From the NCBI GenBank assembly GCA_964573705.1, contig CAZNLT010000275.1, positions 1-5,097 on the forward strand: a DNA stretch of 5,097 bases, given 5' to 3'. Made by a program: the position numbers and the translations under genes. This document shows positions 1 to 5,097 of the stretch, in pieces (positions within the stretch are counted from its first letter, which is position 1; each line of letters opens with the position of its first letter). The notes below the pieces were generated by a model that did not search any database, was not told where the DNA came from, and saw only the letters and a list, made by a program, of their open reading frames with translations. This stretch comes from JAABSQ01 sp964573705. GTDB taxonomy: Bacteria > Desulfobacterota > Desulfobacteria > Desulfobacterales > Desulfococcaceae.

Positions 1-1
1 C

Positions 2-337
2 CTTTTAGAGGTCCAGCGGCAAATGGGCGAAAACAAAGGGGCGGTCTTTGAAGGCCGGGATATGGGAACCGTGGTCTTTCCGGACGCCGACCTCAAATTC
101 TTTCTGAACGCCTCCCCTGAAATTCGGGCCGCCCGGCGCTTTAAAGAGGTGAAGGGGGTCACCGGGCAGACCCTCGAAGAGGTCGAACGGGACCTTCGCA
201 TTCGGGACCGAAACGACAGCAGCCGCTCTCTCGCCCCGCTGAAACCGGCGCCCGACGCCGTCCGCATCGACTCCACCGCCCTATCCCGCGAAGCGGTGAT
301 CGAGACCATGCTGGCGCAGATTCAAACCCGGCTCTGA
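2..337 (+). CDS. cmk: Cytidylate kinase (CMP/dCMP kinase), C-terminal half, 5' truncated by window edge
   Basis: The reading frame is open from base 2 and gives 111 residues before TGA at 335-337. The family is usually about 220-230 residues, so roughly half is present and the P-loop start lies outside the window. The enzyme transfers phosphate from ATP to CMP or dCMP in the cytoplasm, feeding CTP and dCTP synthesis. Visible family hallmarks are the EGRDMGTVVFPDADLKFFL block (residues 17-35 of the fragment), the ASPEIRAARR helix after it, the RDRNDSSR lid segment with its paired Arg/Asp residues, and the APLKPAPDAVRIDST ending. Many relatives have Asp where this protein has Glu before GRD, a conservative change. 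The ATG at 23 is internal and is not a start. The gene lies 144 bases upstream of rpsA on the same strand, the common cmk-rpsA order. I see no clear intrinsic terminator between them, so some read-through into rpsA is possible. Confidence 0.95.
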   Translation, partial: LLEVQRQMGENKGAVFEGRDMGTVVFPDADLKFFLNASPEIRAARRFKEVKGVTGQTLEEVERDLRIRDRNDSSRSLAPLKPAPDAVRIDSTALSREAVIETMLAQIQTRL

Positions 338-389
338 CCCACCGTTTCCTCTCTTTTCTGCGAATAGTAAACTTTTCCCGAATTAAGGC

Positions 390-417
390 TTGCATTTCAG
401 CCGTGAATATATATAAT
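390..417 (+). promoter_or_regulatory. Probable sigma70-type promoter for rpsA
   Basis: A perfect -10 box TATAAT lies at 412-417, and a partial -35 box TTGCAT (3 of 6 consensus positions) at 390-395, with a 16-base spacer. The surroundings are AT-rich compared with the flanking genes. Transcription would start near 424 and give a leader of about 58 bases. A second TATAAT at 445-450 has no good -35 partner (nothing suitable 16-18 bases upstream), so it is either a weaker second start or chance. The assignment rests on consensus matching only. Confidence 0.55.
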
Positions 418-462
418 GTACAGGTTATGCTACCTGAATGGGGGTATAATAAAAAATAGGCC

Positions 463-469
463 AAGGGGG
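463..469 (+). promoter_or_regulatory. Ribosome binding site of rpsA
   Basis: AAGGGGG at 463-469 is a purine-rich Shine-Dalgarno-like stretch, followed by 12 bases to the ATG at 482. The spacing is slightly long. The next in-frame ATG (491, codon 4) would be still further away, so 482 is preferred. Confidence 0.5.
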
Positions 470-481
470 TAATTTTAGTTT

Positions 482-2398
482 ATGGAAGAAATGGTAAAAG
501 AAGAAACTCAACAACAAAACCAGACAGACGCCTCGGAAACCGATGTGATCGAGGAAGAAAGTCAACAACCGGAAGCCGGGTCGGAGAACACCGAAACGGA
601 GAATGCCGTCGCAGACGCCGAAACCGAGGTTTCAGATCCGGGTCTCACCGCAGAAGAGACCCTGGACGCCATGGAAGCGGAAGAGGAAGAGGCCGAAGAG
701 ATGGAAGGCGAAACCACCATGGAAAGCTTGATGGACATGTACGAAGAGAGCTTCAAGCGTTTCGAAGAAGGCGAGGTCGCCATGGGGAGGATCATCTCGG
801 TGGATAAGGACCATGTCTTGGTGGACATCGGTTATAAATCCGAAGGGCAGATTCCCATCCGCGAGTTCCGGAACGAAGACGGCGGAATCGAGGCCGAGGT
901 CGGCGATTCCGTCGAGGTCATGGTGGAGTGGTGGGATGACGAAGAAGAGATGGTCGTCCTTTCCAAAGAAAAAGCCGAAAAAGTCAAGGTCTGGGATGAA
1001 ATCAAGAGAGCCTATGACGACGGCGGCACCGTGGAAGGCACCATCACCAATCGGGTCAAAGGCGGTTTTTCCGTGGACATCGGGGTTCAGGCATTTCTGC
1101 CCGGGTCCCAGGCCGACCTGCGTCCCATCCGCAACCTGGATGAGATGGTCGGAAAGACCTTCACCTTCAAGATTCTGAAATTCAACCGAAAGCGAAGCAA
1201 CATCGTTCTGTCCAGACGGGTCATTCTCGAGGAAGAGCGCGAGCAGGCCCGGGCCGAAACCCTCGCCGCCATCGAGGAAGGCAAGATCATGGACGGGGTG
1301 GTAAAAAACATCACCGAATACGGGGTTTTCGTGGATCTCGGCGGGGTGGACGGTCTGCTTCACATCACCGATATTTCCTGGGGCCGGGTCAAGCATCCTT
1401 CCGAGCTGTTTTCGGTGGGCGATGAGATCACGGTAAAAATTCTCAACCTCGACCTGGAACGGGAGCGCGTCTCACTGGGCATGAAGCAGCTGACCCAGGA
1501 TCCGTGGGAGAGCGCGGCCGAGAAGTATCCGGTGGGCTCCCGGGTCACCGGCAAAGTGGTCAGCCTCACCGATTACGGCGCATTCGTGGAACTCGAAGAA
1601 GGCATTGAAGGCCTGATCCATGTATCGGAAATGTCCTGGACCCGAAAAATCCGGCATCCGTCCAAGGTGGTAACGGTCGGAGAAGACGTCGACGCCATCG
1701 TGCTCGACATCAAACCCGACAGCCGCCGTATTTCCTTGGGTATGAAGCAGGTCAAACCCAATCCCTGGGATGTAATCGGCGAAAAATACCCGGTGGGAAC
1801 CACCATCGAGGGCAAGATCAAGAACATCACCGATTTCGGTCTGTTCATCGGCATCGACGAGGGCATCGACGGTCTGGTACACATATCCGACATTTCCTGG
1901 ACCAAACGGATCAAGCATCCTTCAGAGCTCTATAAAAAGGGCGAAACGGTGCAGGCGGTAGTTCTGGATATTGAAAAAGAAAACGAACGATTCTCCCTTG
2001 GCATCAAGCAGCTCCAGCCCGATCCCTGGGATACGGTGGCCGAGCGGTACGAGGTGGGTTCTGAAATCACCGGCACGGTGACCAACATCACCGATTTCGG
2101 TATTTTCGTAGAACTCGAAGAGGGCATCGAGGGCTTGGTCCATGTGTCTGAGATCAGCAAAGAAAAGATCAAGAGCCCCGGGGAAAAGTTCAGTTTGGGG
2201 GATGTGATCACCGCCAAGGTGATGAACATCAACACCGATGAACGGCGCATCGGGCTCTCCATCAAACGGCTGGACATGGAAGACGACCAGGCCATCCTGA
2301 GCGATTACATCAACAAGATGGGGCCGGCCACGTCCACCTTCGGCGAAATCCTCAGAGAGAACCTTCAGGAAAAGATGAAAGAGGACGACGAGAAATAG
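482..2398 (+). CDS. rpsA: 30S ribosomal protein S1, six S1 repeats, with acidic N-terminal extension
   Basis: The 638-residue product is longer than the E. coli protein (557). S1 binds the small ribosomal subunit and captures and unfolds mRNA for initiation. Six OB-fold S1 repeats are visible at about residues 95-163, 180-246, 267-335, 352-420, 439-507 and 526-594. The last four are closely alike, each with a core of the type TDYGAFVELEEGIEGLIHVSE, and repeats 3-5 are joined to the next by linkers such as MKQLTQDPW, MKQVKPNPWD and IKQLQPDPWD. Repeats 1 and 2 are divergent, as expected for the ribosome-docking repeats. Residues 80-100 (MESLMDMYEES and onward) resemble the usual start of S1 proteins. 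Residues 1-80 are therefore an extra segment, with 30 Asp/Glu and a single Lys, likely disordered. The start at 482 follows a promoter and a Shine-Dalgarno-like site; an internal ATG at 719 is an alternative that would give a conventional-length protein. The gene ends before a strong terminator. E. coli S1 represses its own translation; whether this one does is unknown. Confidence 0.97.
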   Translation: MEEMVKEETQQQNQTDASETDVIEEESQQPEAGSENTETENAVADAETEVSDPGLTAEETLDAMEAEEEEAEEMEGETTMESLMDMYEESFKRFEEGEVAMGRIISVDKDHVLVDIGYKSEGQIPIREFRNEDGGIEAEVGDSVEVMVEWWDDEEEMVVLSKEKAEKVKVWDEIKRAYDDGGTVEGTITNRVKGGFSVDIGVQAFLPGSQADLRPIRNLDEMVGKTFTFKILKFNRKRSNIVLSRRVILEEEREQARAETLAAIEEGKIMDGVVKNITEYGVFVDLGGVDGLLHITDISWGRVKHPSELFSVGDEITVKILNLDLERERVSLGMKQLTQDPWESAAEKYPVGSRVTGKVVSLTDYGAFVELEEGIEGLIHVSEMSWTRKIRHPSKVVTVGEDVDAIVLDIKPDSRRISLGMKQVKPNPWDVIGEKYPVGTTIEGKIKNITDFGLFIGIDEGIDGLVHISDISWTKRIKHPSELYKKGETVQAVVLDIEKENERFSLGIKQLQPDPWDTVAERYEVGSEITGTVTNITDFGIFVELEEGIEGLVHVSEISKEKIKSPGEKFSLGDVITAKVMNINTDERRIGLSIKRLDMEDDQAILSDYINKMGPATSTFGEILRENLQEKMKEDDEK

Positions 2399-2450
2399 CA
2401 GGTCCCCAGAAGGGAGATCTTCTTCTTTTTCCGACGGTATCGAAATATAC

Positions 2451-2481
2451 GGGGCGGCCCTTGCGGCCGCCCTTCCTTTTT
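2451..2481 (+). terminator. Rho-independent terminator after rpsA
   Basis: An 8-base-pair GC-rich stem, GGGCGGCC (2452-2459) with GGCCGCCC (2465-2472), closes a 5-base loop CTTGC. G2451 and T2473 can add a wobble pair. The stem is followed by TTCCTTTTT (2473-2481). It lies 53 bases after the rpsA stop and should separate rpsA from the gene downstream. Confidence 0.9.
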
Positions 2482-2551
2482 ACGGCCTCGCCCTTCCCTC
2501 TCCGCTTTTCGACCACACGGGCGAAGGCATTCGCAAGATTGTAACCATCCC

Positions 2552-2558
2552 GAGGAAG
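2552..2558 (+). promoter_or_regulatory. Ribosome binding site of the YkgJ-family gene
   Basis: GAGGAAG, with the core GAGGA at 2552-2556, sits 6-8 bases before the ATG at 2565 and fixes that start. No convincing promoter was recognised between the rpsA terminator and this site. The only nearby structure is a small hairpin, GCGAA-GGCA-TTCGC (2521-2534). Confidence 0.65.
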
Positions 2559-2564
2559 TTCCCC

Positions 2565-3383
2565 ATGGAAAACAAAACAGACCCCAAAAGCTTCATCCAA
2601 ACGCTCAACCCGAAGGCTCACGGCAAGACCGCCTTCGGCGGTTGCGACACCTGCTCCCTGTGCTGCGACGGCTCCACCTACACCTGCGCCAATGTGCTTC
2701 TGGATGAAATGTTCGACACCGCCAAGCTGTTTCCGGTGGTCTTTTCAAAAACAAACGACCATTTAAGCCTCACCCTGCTGTACACCTTGAAACGGGGTGT
2801 CCCCTGCCCCTATCTGGAAAAAGAGACGGGGGACTGTGAGGTTTACGATTCCATTCGACCCCGGGCCTGCAAAATCTATCCATTCAATATCCAGGAAATC
2901 CCCTCAGGGCAGGTCGACAACACCGCCTATGCGGTGGTTTTCGATTCGAGATGCCCCGGCATCGGTGAAGGCAAAGAAGACGGCACAAAGCTGATCGGGG
3001 ATGGCGGCAAGCTGTCCCCGAAGATCACCCGGCAGTTCATCGGCGAGAACATGCTTCGGCGCTACAAGGCCAACCTGGCCAACACCCGGAATTTCCTGAA
3101 GTTGATCGAAGATCTCGACCTTCTGGTGGAGACCGAATATGATCTGGGAGAACCCCTCTCCATGGTGGGATATTACGGCCAGAATCTGAGCCTCAAGATC
3201 TGGCGGATCAGCCGAAAAAAGCTTCTGGCACTGGATGCCGATGCGGTGATGGAGATTCATCGACATCAGTTCTTCGACGCCGTCTACACCCACTTGAACA
3301 GCCTGAGGAACCTCGACAAACTGGTGAAGGTCAAGAAATTATATGATCAAAACAGGGTCGACCTGCTGAGCTTTCACTTTTAG
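2565..3383 (+). CDS. YkgJ-family cysteine cluster protein (CxxCxxCC, putative metal binding), function unknown
   Basis: The product has 272 residues and no signal peptide or membrane segment, so it is probably cytoplasmic. The N-terminal half carries the cysteine pattern of the YkgJ / CxxCxxCC family (formerly UPF0153): Cys27, Cys30, Cys33 and Cys34 in GGCDTCSLCCDG, then Cys41, Cys81 in VPCPYLE, Cys91 in GDCEVYDSIRP, Cys102 in RACKIYPF and Cys130 in DSRCPG. The family is predicted to chelate zinc or iron, and some annotate it as an Fe-S cluster protein; no reaction is established. The segment CPYLE...C.VYD..RP..C..YPF is especially typical. Residues from about 145 to 272 form a mostly helical, charged C-terminal part that I cannot assign to any family. 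The start is supported by a good ribosome binding site. The gene stands alone after the rpsA terminator and converges on the next gene with 57 bases between the stops. Family membership is firm; the role is not known. Confidence 0.9.
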   Translation: MENKTDPKSFIQTLNPKAHGKTAFGGCDTCSLCCDGSTYTCANVLLDEMFDTAKLFPVVFSKTNDHLSLTLLYTLKRGVPCPYLEKETGDCEVYDSIRPRACKIYPFNIQEIPSGQVDNTAYAVVFDSRCPGIGEGKEDGTKLIGDGGKLSPKITRQFIGENMLRRYKANLANTRNFLKLIEDLDLLVETEYDLGEPLSMVGYYGQNLSLKIWRISRKKLLALDADAVMEIHRHQFFDAVYTHLNSLRNLDKLVKVKKLYDQNRVDLLSFHF

Positions 3384-3397
3384 AACCGACATTTCCG

Positions 3398-3432
3398 CGC
3401 CCCGCCGCTTCTTCTGAAAGCCGACCGGGGCG
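3398..3432. other. GC-rich inverted repeat between convergent genes, possible weak bidirectional terminator
   Basis: CGCCCCG (3398-3404) pairs with CGGGGCG (3426-3432), a 7-base-pair stem around a 21-base loop. An alternative pairing is GCCGC (3404-3408) with GCGGC (3430-3434). It fills the 57-base gap between the two convergent stops. Neither strand has a T-tract after the stem, so it is not a classical intrinsic terminator. It may stall polymerase or stabilise mRNA ends, or it may be chance in GC-rich DNA. Confidence 0.35.
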
Positions 3433-3440
3433 GCTGAATC

Positions 3441-4049
3441 CTATTCAAAAATACTCACATCCCCCAGACCCTCGCGGATGACCTCCGGTTCATCGTCGTA
3501 GAGGGAAATCACGCTGGAGGGCTCTCCCGATACCGGCCCGCCGTCGATGACGATATCGATGCGGTTGCCGAAATAATCATGAATCAGGGAAGGGTCATAG
3601 AAGATCTCCCCGTCGGGGGTTGCGGCGCTGGTGGAGATGATCGGGTTGCCCAGCTCCCTGACCAGTTCCATGCAGATGGGATGATCGGGCACCCGAATGC
3701 CGGCGGTCTTCCGCTTGGTCAGCATCATTTTTGGCACCATCTTGGAGCCTTCCAGAATAAAGGTATAGGGGCCCGGCAGCATGCGCCGCATGGTTTTATA
3801 TGCGTAATTGGAGACCTTGGCGTAATCGCTGATGTTTTTCAGGTCCGAACAGATAAAGCTGAAGGGTTTTTTCTGGTCCCGCTGCTTCAGTTGATACACC
3901 CGCTGAATCGCCTTCTTGTTCATGATGTCGCACCCGATACCGTAAAAGGTGTCGGTGGGATAGGCGATGACCCCGCCGTCTTCGAGGACGTCCACCACTT
4001 TCCGAATTAATCTCATCTGCGGATTTTCAGGATTTATTTTTAAAAGCAT
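3441..4049 (-). CDS. YrdC/TsaC/Sua5-family protein, YciO-like (putative L-threonylcarbamoyladenylate synthase)
   Basis: The 202-residue product is a single YrdC domain, the usual length for TsaC or YciO without the extra Sua5 domain. TsaC makes threonylcarbamoyl-AMP from threonine, bicarbonate and ATP, the precursor for tRNA t6A37. Visible family motifs are GGVIAYPTDTFYGIGCD (25-41), the KQR triplet (Lys55, Arg57) in LKQRDQKKPF, LPGPYTFIL (91-99), AGIRVPDHP (116-124), ISTSAATPDG (138-147) and SSVISLYDDEPEVIREG (178-194). The N-terminus (INPENPQMRLI) and the ending (REGLGDVSIF) look closer to E. coli YciO than to TsaC, as I remember those sequences. The Lys-x-Arg pair of active enzymes is kept, but the Ser-x-Asn motif reads Ser141-Ala-Ala143, so the Asn appears to be replaced. 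The start ATG (4047-4049) has only a weak upstream GGATGAAAG. The gene is divergent from guaB. Family membership is sure; t6A synthesis activity is uncertain, and a separate tsaC may exist elsewhere. Confidence 0.9.
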   Translation of the reverse strand: MLLKINPENPQMRLIRKVVDVLEDGGVIAYPTDTFYGIGCDIMNKKAIQRVYQLKQRDQKKPFSFICSDLKNISDYAKVSNYAYKTMRRMLPGPYTFILEGSKMVPKMMLTKRKTAGIRVPDHPICMELVRELGNPIISTSAATPDGEIFYDPSLIHDYFGNRIDIVIDGGPVSGEPSSVISLYDDEPEVIREGLGDVSIFE

Positions 4050-4097
4050 CTTTCATCCGAATTTCTATTTTAGAGTAAGTGTTCAGGTTCATTTACA

Positions 4098-4127
4098 ATA
4101 TTAATTACGATATCCGACCGGTGTCAA
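4098..4127 (-). promoter_or_regulatory. Probable sigma70-type promoter of the TsaC/YciO-like gene
   Basis: On the minus strand a perfect -35 box TTGACA occupies 4127-4122. It is followed after 18 bases by TAATAT (4103-4098), which matches the -10 consensus at 4 of 6 positions. Transcription would begin near 4091, about 42 bases before the start codon at 4049. Confidence 0.55.
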
Positions 4128-4144
4128 TATCACAATTTTTAGGA

Positions 4145-4173
4145 TTGATAAAGCGGCCTCCCTTTGGTAATCT
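4145..4173 (+). promoter_or_regulatory. Probable sigma70-type promoter of guaB
   Basis: The -35 box TTGATA (4145-4150, 5 of 6 matches) is followed after 17 bases by TAATCT (4168-4173, 3 of 6 matches), preceded by a TGG (4165-4167) that fits an extended -10 element. The start would be near 4180, giving a leader of about 84 bases. A GATAAT at 4179-4184 is an alternative -10 but has no good -35 partner. Confidence 0.45.
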
Positions 4174-4210
4174 GCCGGGATAATTTACCGGTTCTTTTTT
4201 TGAATCGTCA

Positions 4211-4233
4211 ACCCGGGCAGGGCCCTTCCGGGT
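4211..4233 (+). other. Hairpin in the guaB leader
   Basis: ACCCGG (4211-4216) pairs with CCGGGT (4228-4233), a 6-base-pair stem with an 11-base loop that contains the palindrome GGGCCC. It lies about 20 bases before the ribosome binding site. No T-tract follows, so it is not a terminator. It may be an mRNA structural element, or chance in a GC-rich stretch. Confidence 0.35.
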
Positions 4234-4253
4234 CCTTATCCCCATCCATATAT

Positions 4254-4258
4254 GGAGG
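4254..4258 (+). promoter_or_regulatory. Ribosome binding site of guaB
   Basis: GGAGG at 4254-4258 lies 5 bases before the ATG at 4264. An in-frame ATG at 4252 overlaps this site and would only add MEAS; the site therefore argues for 4264 as the true start. Confidence 0.75.
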
Positions 4259-4263
4259 CATCC

Positions 4264-5097
4264 ATGGAGACCTTGACTCCGGAAGAGGCATATTCGTTCG
4301 ACGATCTGCTCCTGGTCCCGAACTACTCGGACGTTCTTCCCAAAGACACCCGGACCCGGACCCGTTTGACCCGCAATCTTTCCTTGAATATTCCCATCGT
4401 GAGCGCGGCCATGGATACGGTCACCGAATCCCGCAGCGCCATCACCATGGCCCGGTCCGGCGGCCTCGGGTTCATTCACCGGAACATGAGCCTGGAAAAC
4501 CAGGCCAAAGCGGTGGACCAGGTCAAGAAGTCCGAAAGCGGCATGATCATCGATCCGGTGACCATCCGGCCCGACCAGCGGATTTCCGAGGTGATGAAGA
4601 TCATGGAGCGGTATCGGATTTCGGGGCTTCCGGTCACCGAAGGAGACCATCTGGTGGGAATCGTCACCAACCGGGACCTCCGTTTCGAGACCAATCTGAT
4701 AAAGCGGGTCTCGGATGTGATGACCAGTGAAAACCTGGTGACGGTGTCCGAAGGCATCGAACTGGAAGAATCCAAAAAACTGCTTCATCAGCACCGCATC
4801 GAAAAACTATTGGTGGTGGACAAAGACGGCAAACTCACCGGCATGATCACCATCAAGGACATCGAAAAAATCAAAAAATACCCCCACGCCTGTAAAGACA
4901 GCCGGGGCCGGCTGCGGGTGGGCGCCGCCGTCGGGGTGGGATCGGACATGATGGAGCGGGCCGAAGCGGTGCTGAAGGCCGGAGCGGATGTGCTCCTGAT
5001 CGACACCTCCCACGGACATTCCAAAAACGTCATCGAGGCGGTCAAACGGCTCAAGGGGAGTTTTCGAGACATGGAACTGATCGCCGGCAACGTGGGC
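4264..5097 (+). CDS. guaB: IMP dehydrogenase, N-terminal 278 residues, 3' truncated by window edge
   Basis: The frame stays open from ATG 4264 to the last base, giving 278 residues of an enzyme usually about 485-490 long. IMP dehydrogenase oxidises IMP to XMP with NAD+, the committed step of guanine nucleotide synthesis, in the cytoplasm. Visible family features are the start YSFDDLLLVPNYSDVLP (10-26), VSAAMDTVTE (46-55), GGLGFIHRNMS (66-76), and a two-CBS-domain insert at about 93-205, with ISGLPVTEG...LVGIVTNRDLR in the first CBS and EKLLVVDKDGKLTGMITIKDIEK in the second. The (beta/alpha)8 barrel then resumes with GAAVGVG (220-226), the substrate-side DTSHGHS (247-253) and AGNVG (274-278), where the window ends. 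The catalytic Cys loop and the flap lie outside the window. CBS domains in this family bind adenine and guanine nucleotides and modulate activity. The gene is divergent from the TsaC/YciO-like gene and has its own promoter and ribosome binding site. guaA often follows guaB, but that cannot be seen here. Confidence 0.97.
   Translation, partial: METLTPEEAYSFDDLLLVPNYSDVLPKDTRTRTRLTRNLSLNIPIVSAAMDTVTESRSAITMARSGGLGFIHRNMSLENQAKAVDQVKKSESGMIIDPVTIRPDQRISEVMKIMERYRISGLPVTEGDHLVGIVTNRDLRFETNLIKRVSDVMTSENLVTVSEGIELEESKKLLHQHRIEKLLVVDKDGKLTGMITIKDIEKIKKYPHACKDSRGRLRVGAAVGVGSDMMERAEAVLKAGADVLLIDTSHGHSKNVIEAVKRLKGSFRDMELIAGNVG

Noticed and set aside
50..61. Glu in place of the common Asp before GRDMG in cytidylate kinase
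   Set aside because: The change is conservative and, from memory, occurs in other bacterial Cmk proteins; all surrounding motif residues are intact.
632..1396. 254-residue open frame on the minus strand inside rpsA, with further minus-strand frames at 1472-1918 and 1930-2295
   Set aside because: They are antisense to a clear six-repeat S1 protein. Their similarity to one another reflects the repeated S1 domains; none has a recognisable domain or start context.
1340..2260. Repeated DNA segments within rpsA (near-identical stretches encoding GIEGL and the DPW linkers)
   Set aside because: They are explained by the tandem S1 domains of the protein and are not an independent DNA repeat or CRISPR array.
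2482..2551. Possible promoter for the YkgJ gene, such as TTCGAC at 2508-2513
   Set aside because: No acceptable -10 box lies at a usable distance, so I could not support a promoter call.
2352..2621. 89-residue minus-strand open frame spanning the rpsA end, the terminator and the start of the YkgJ gene
   Set aside because: It crosses the rpsA terminator hairpin and both gene ends, with no recognisable protein features.
3579..4010. 143-residue plus-strand open frame opposite the TsaC/YciO-like gene
   Set aside because: It is antisense to a well-supported YrdC-domain gene and shows no domain or ribosome binding site.
4164..4730. 188-residue plus-strand open frame overlapping guaB in another frame
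   Set aside because: It is Pro/Arg/Gly/His-rich low-complexity shadow translation; the overlapping frame is unmistakable IMP dehydrogenase with its own ribosome binding site.
4105..4794. 229-residue minus-strand open frame over the guaB leader and 5' half
   Set aside because: It lies antisense to conserved IMP dehydrogenase codons, is His/Gly/Asp-rich as expected for a shadow frame, and resembles no family.

Overview
The window is a housekeeping stretch of a bacterial chromosome with roughly 55-60% GC. Gene content and protein style (cmk followed by rpsA, a long S1, a YkgJ-type cysteine cluster protein, a YciO/TsaC-type protein, guaB) suggest a Gram-negative Desulfobacterota-like (deltaproteobacterial) organism. 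This placement is an inference from protein resemblance and gene order, not from a search.

Layout. Bases 1-337 hold the 3' half of cmk (cytidylate kinase), cut by the window edge. A 144-base gap carries a probable sigma70-type promoter, a possible 10-codon leader ORF and a ribosome binding site for rpsA. rpsA (482-2398) encodes ribosomal protein S1 with six S1 repeats and an unusually acidic N-terminal extension of about 80 residues. A strong intrinsic terminator (2451-2481) follows. Next is a YkgJ-family CxxCxxCC protein (2565-3383). It converges on a minus-strand YrdC/TsaC-family gene (3441-4049) of the YciO-like branch. A 214-base divergent intergenic region with two back-to-back promoter candidates separates that gene from guaB (IMP dehydrogenase), which runs off the right edge with 278 codons present.

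How the genes relate. cmk-rpsA is a widely conserved neighbourhood linking pyrimidine nucleotide supply and translation. The TsaC-family protein would serve tRNA t6A modification if active, and guaB is the committed step to guanine nucleotides, so most of the window concerns nucleotide supply and translation. The YkgJ protein is functionally unknown.

I found no mobile element, CRISPR array, tRNA, rRNA or defence system, and no convincing new system. The points most worth a second look are the acidic S1 extension, the rpsA leader ORF, the substituted Ser-x-Asn motif in the TsaC/YciO-like protein, and the divergent tsaC/guaB control region.
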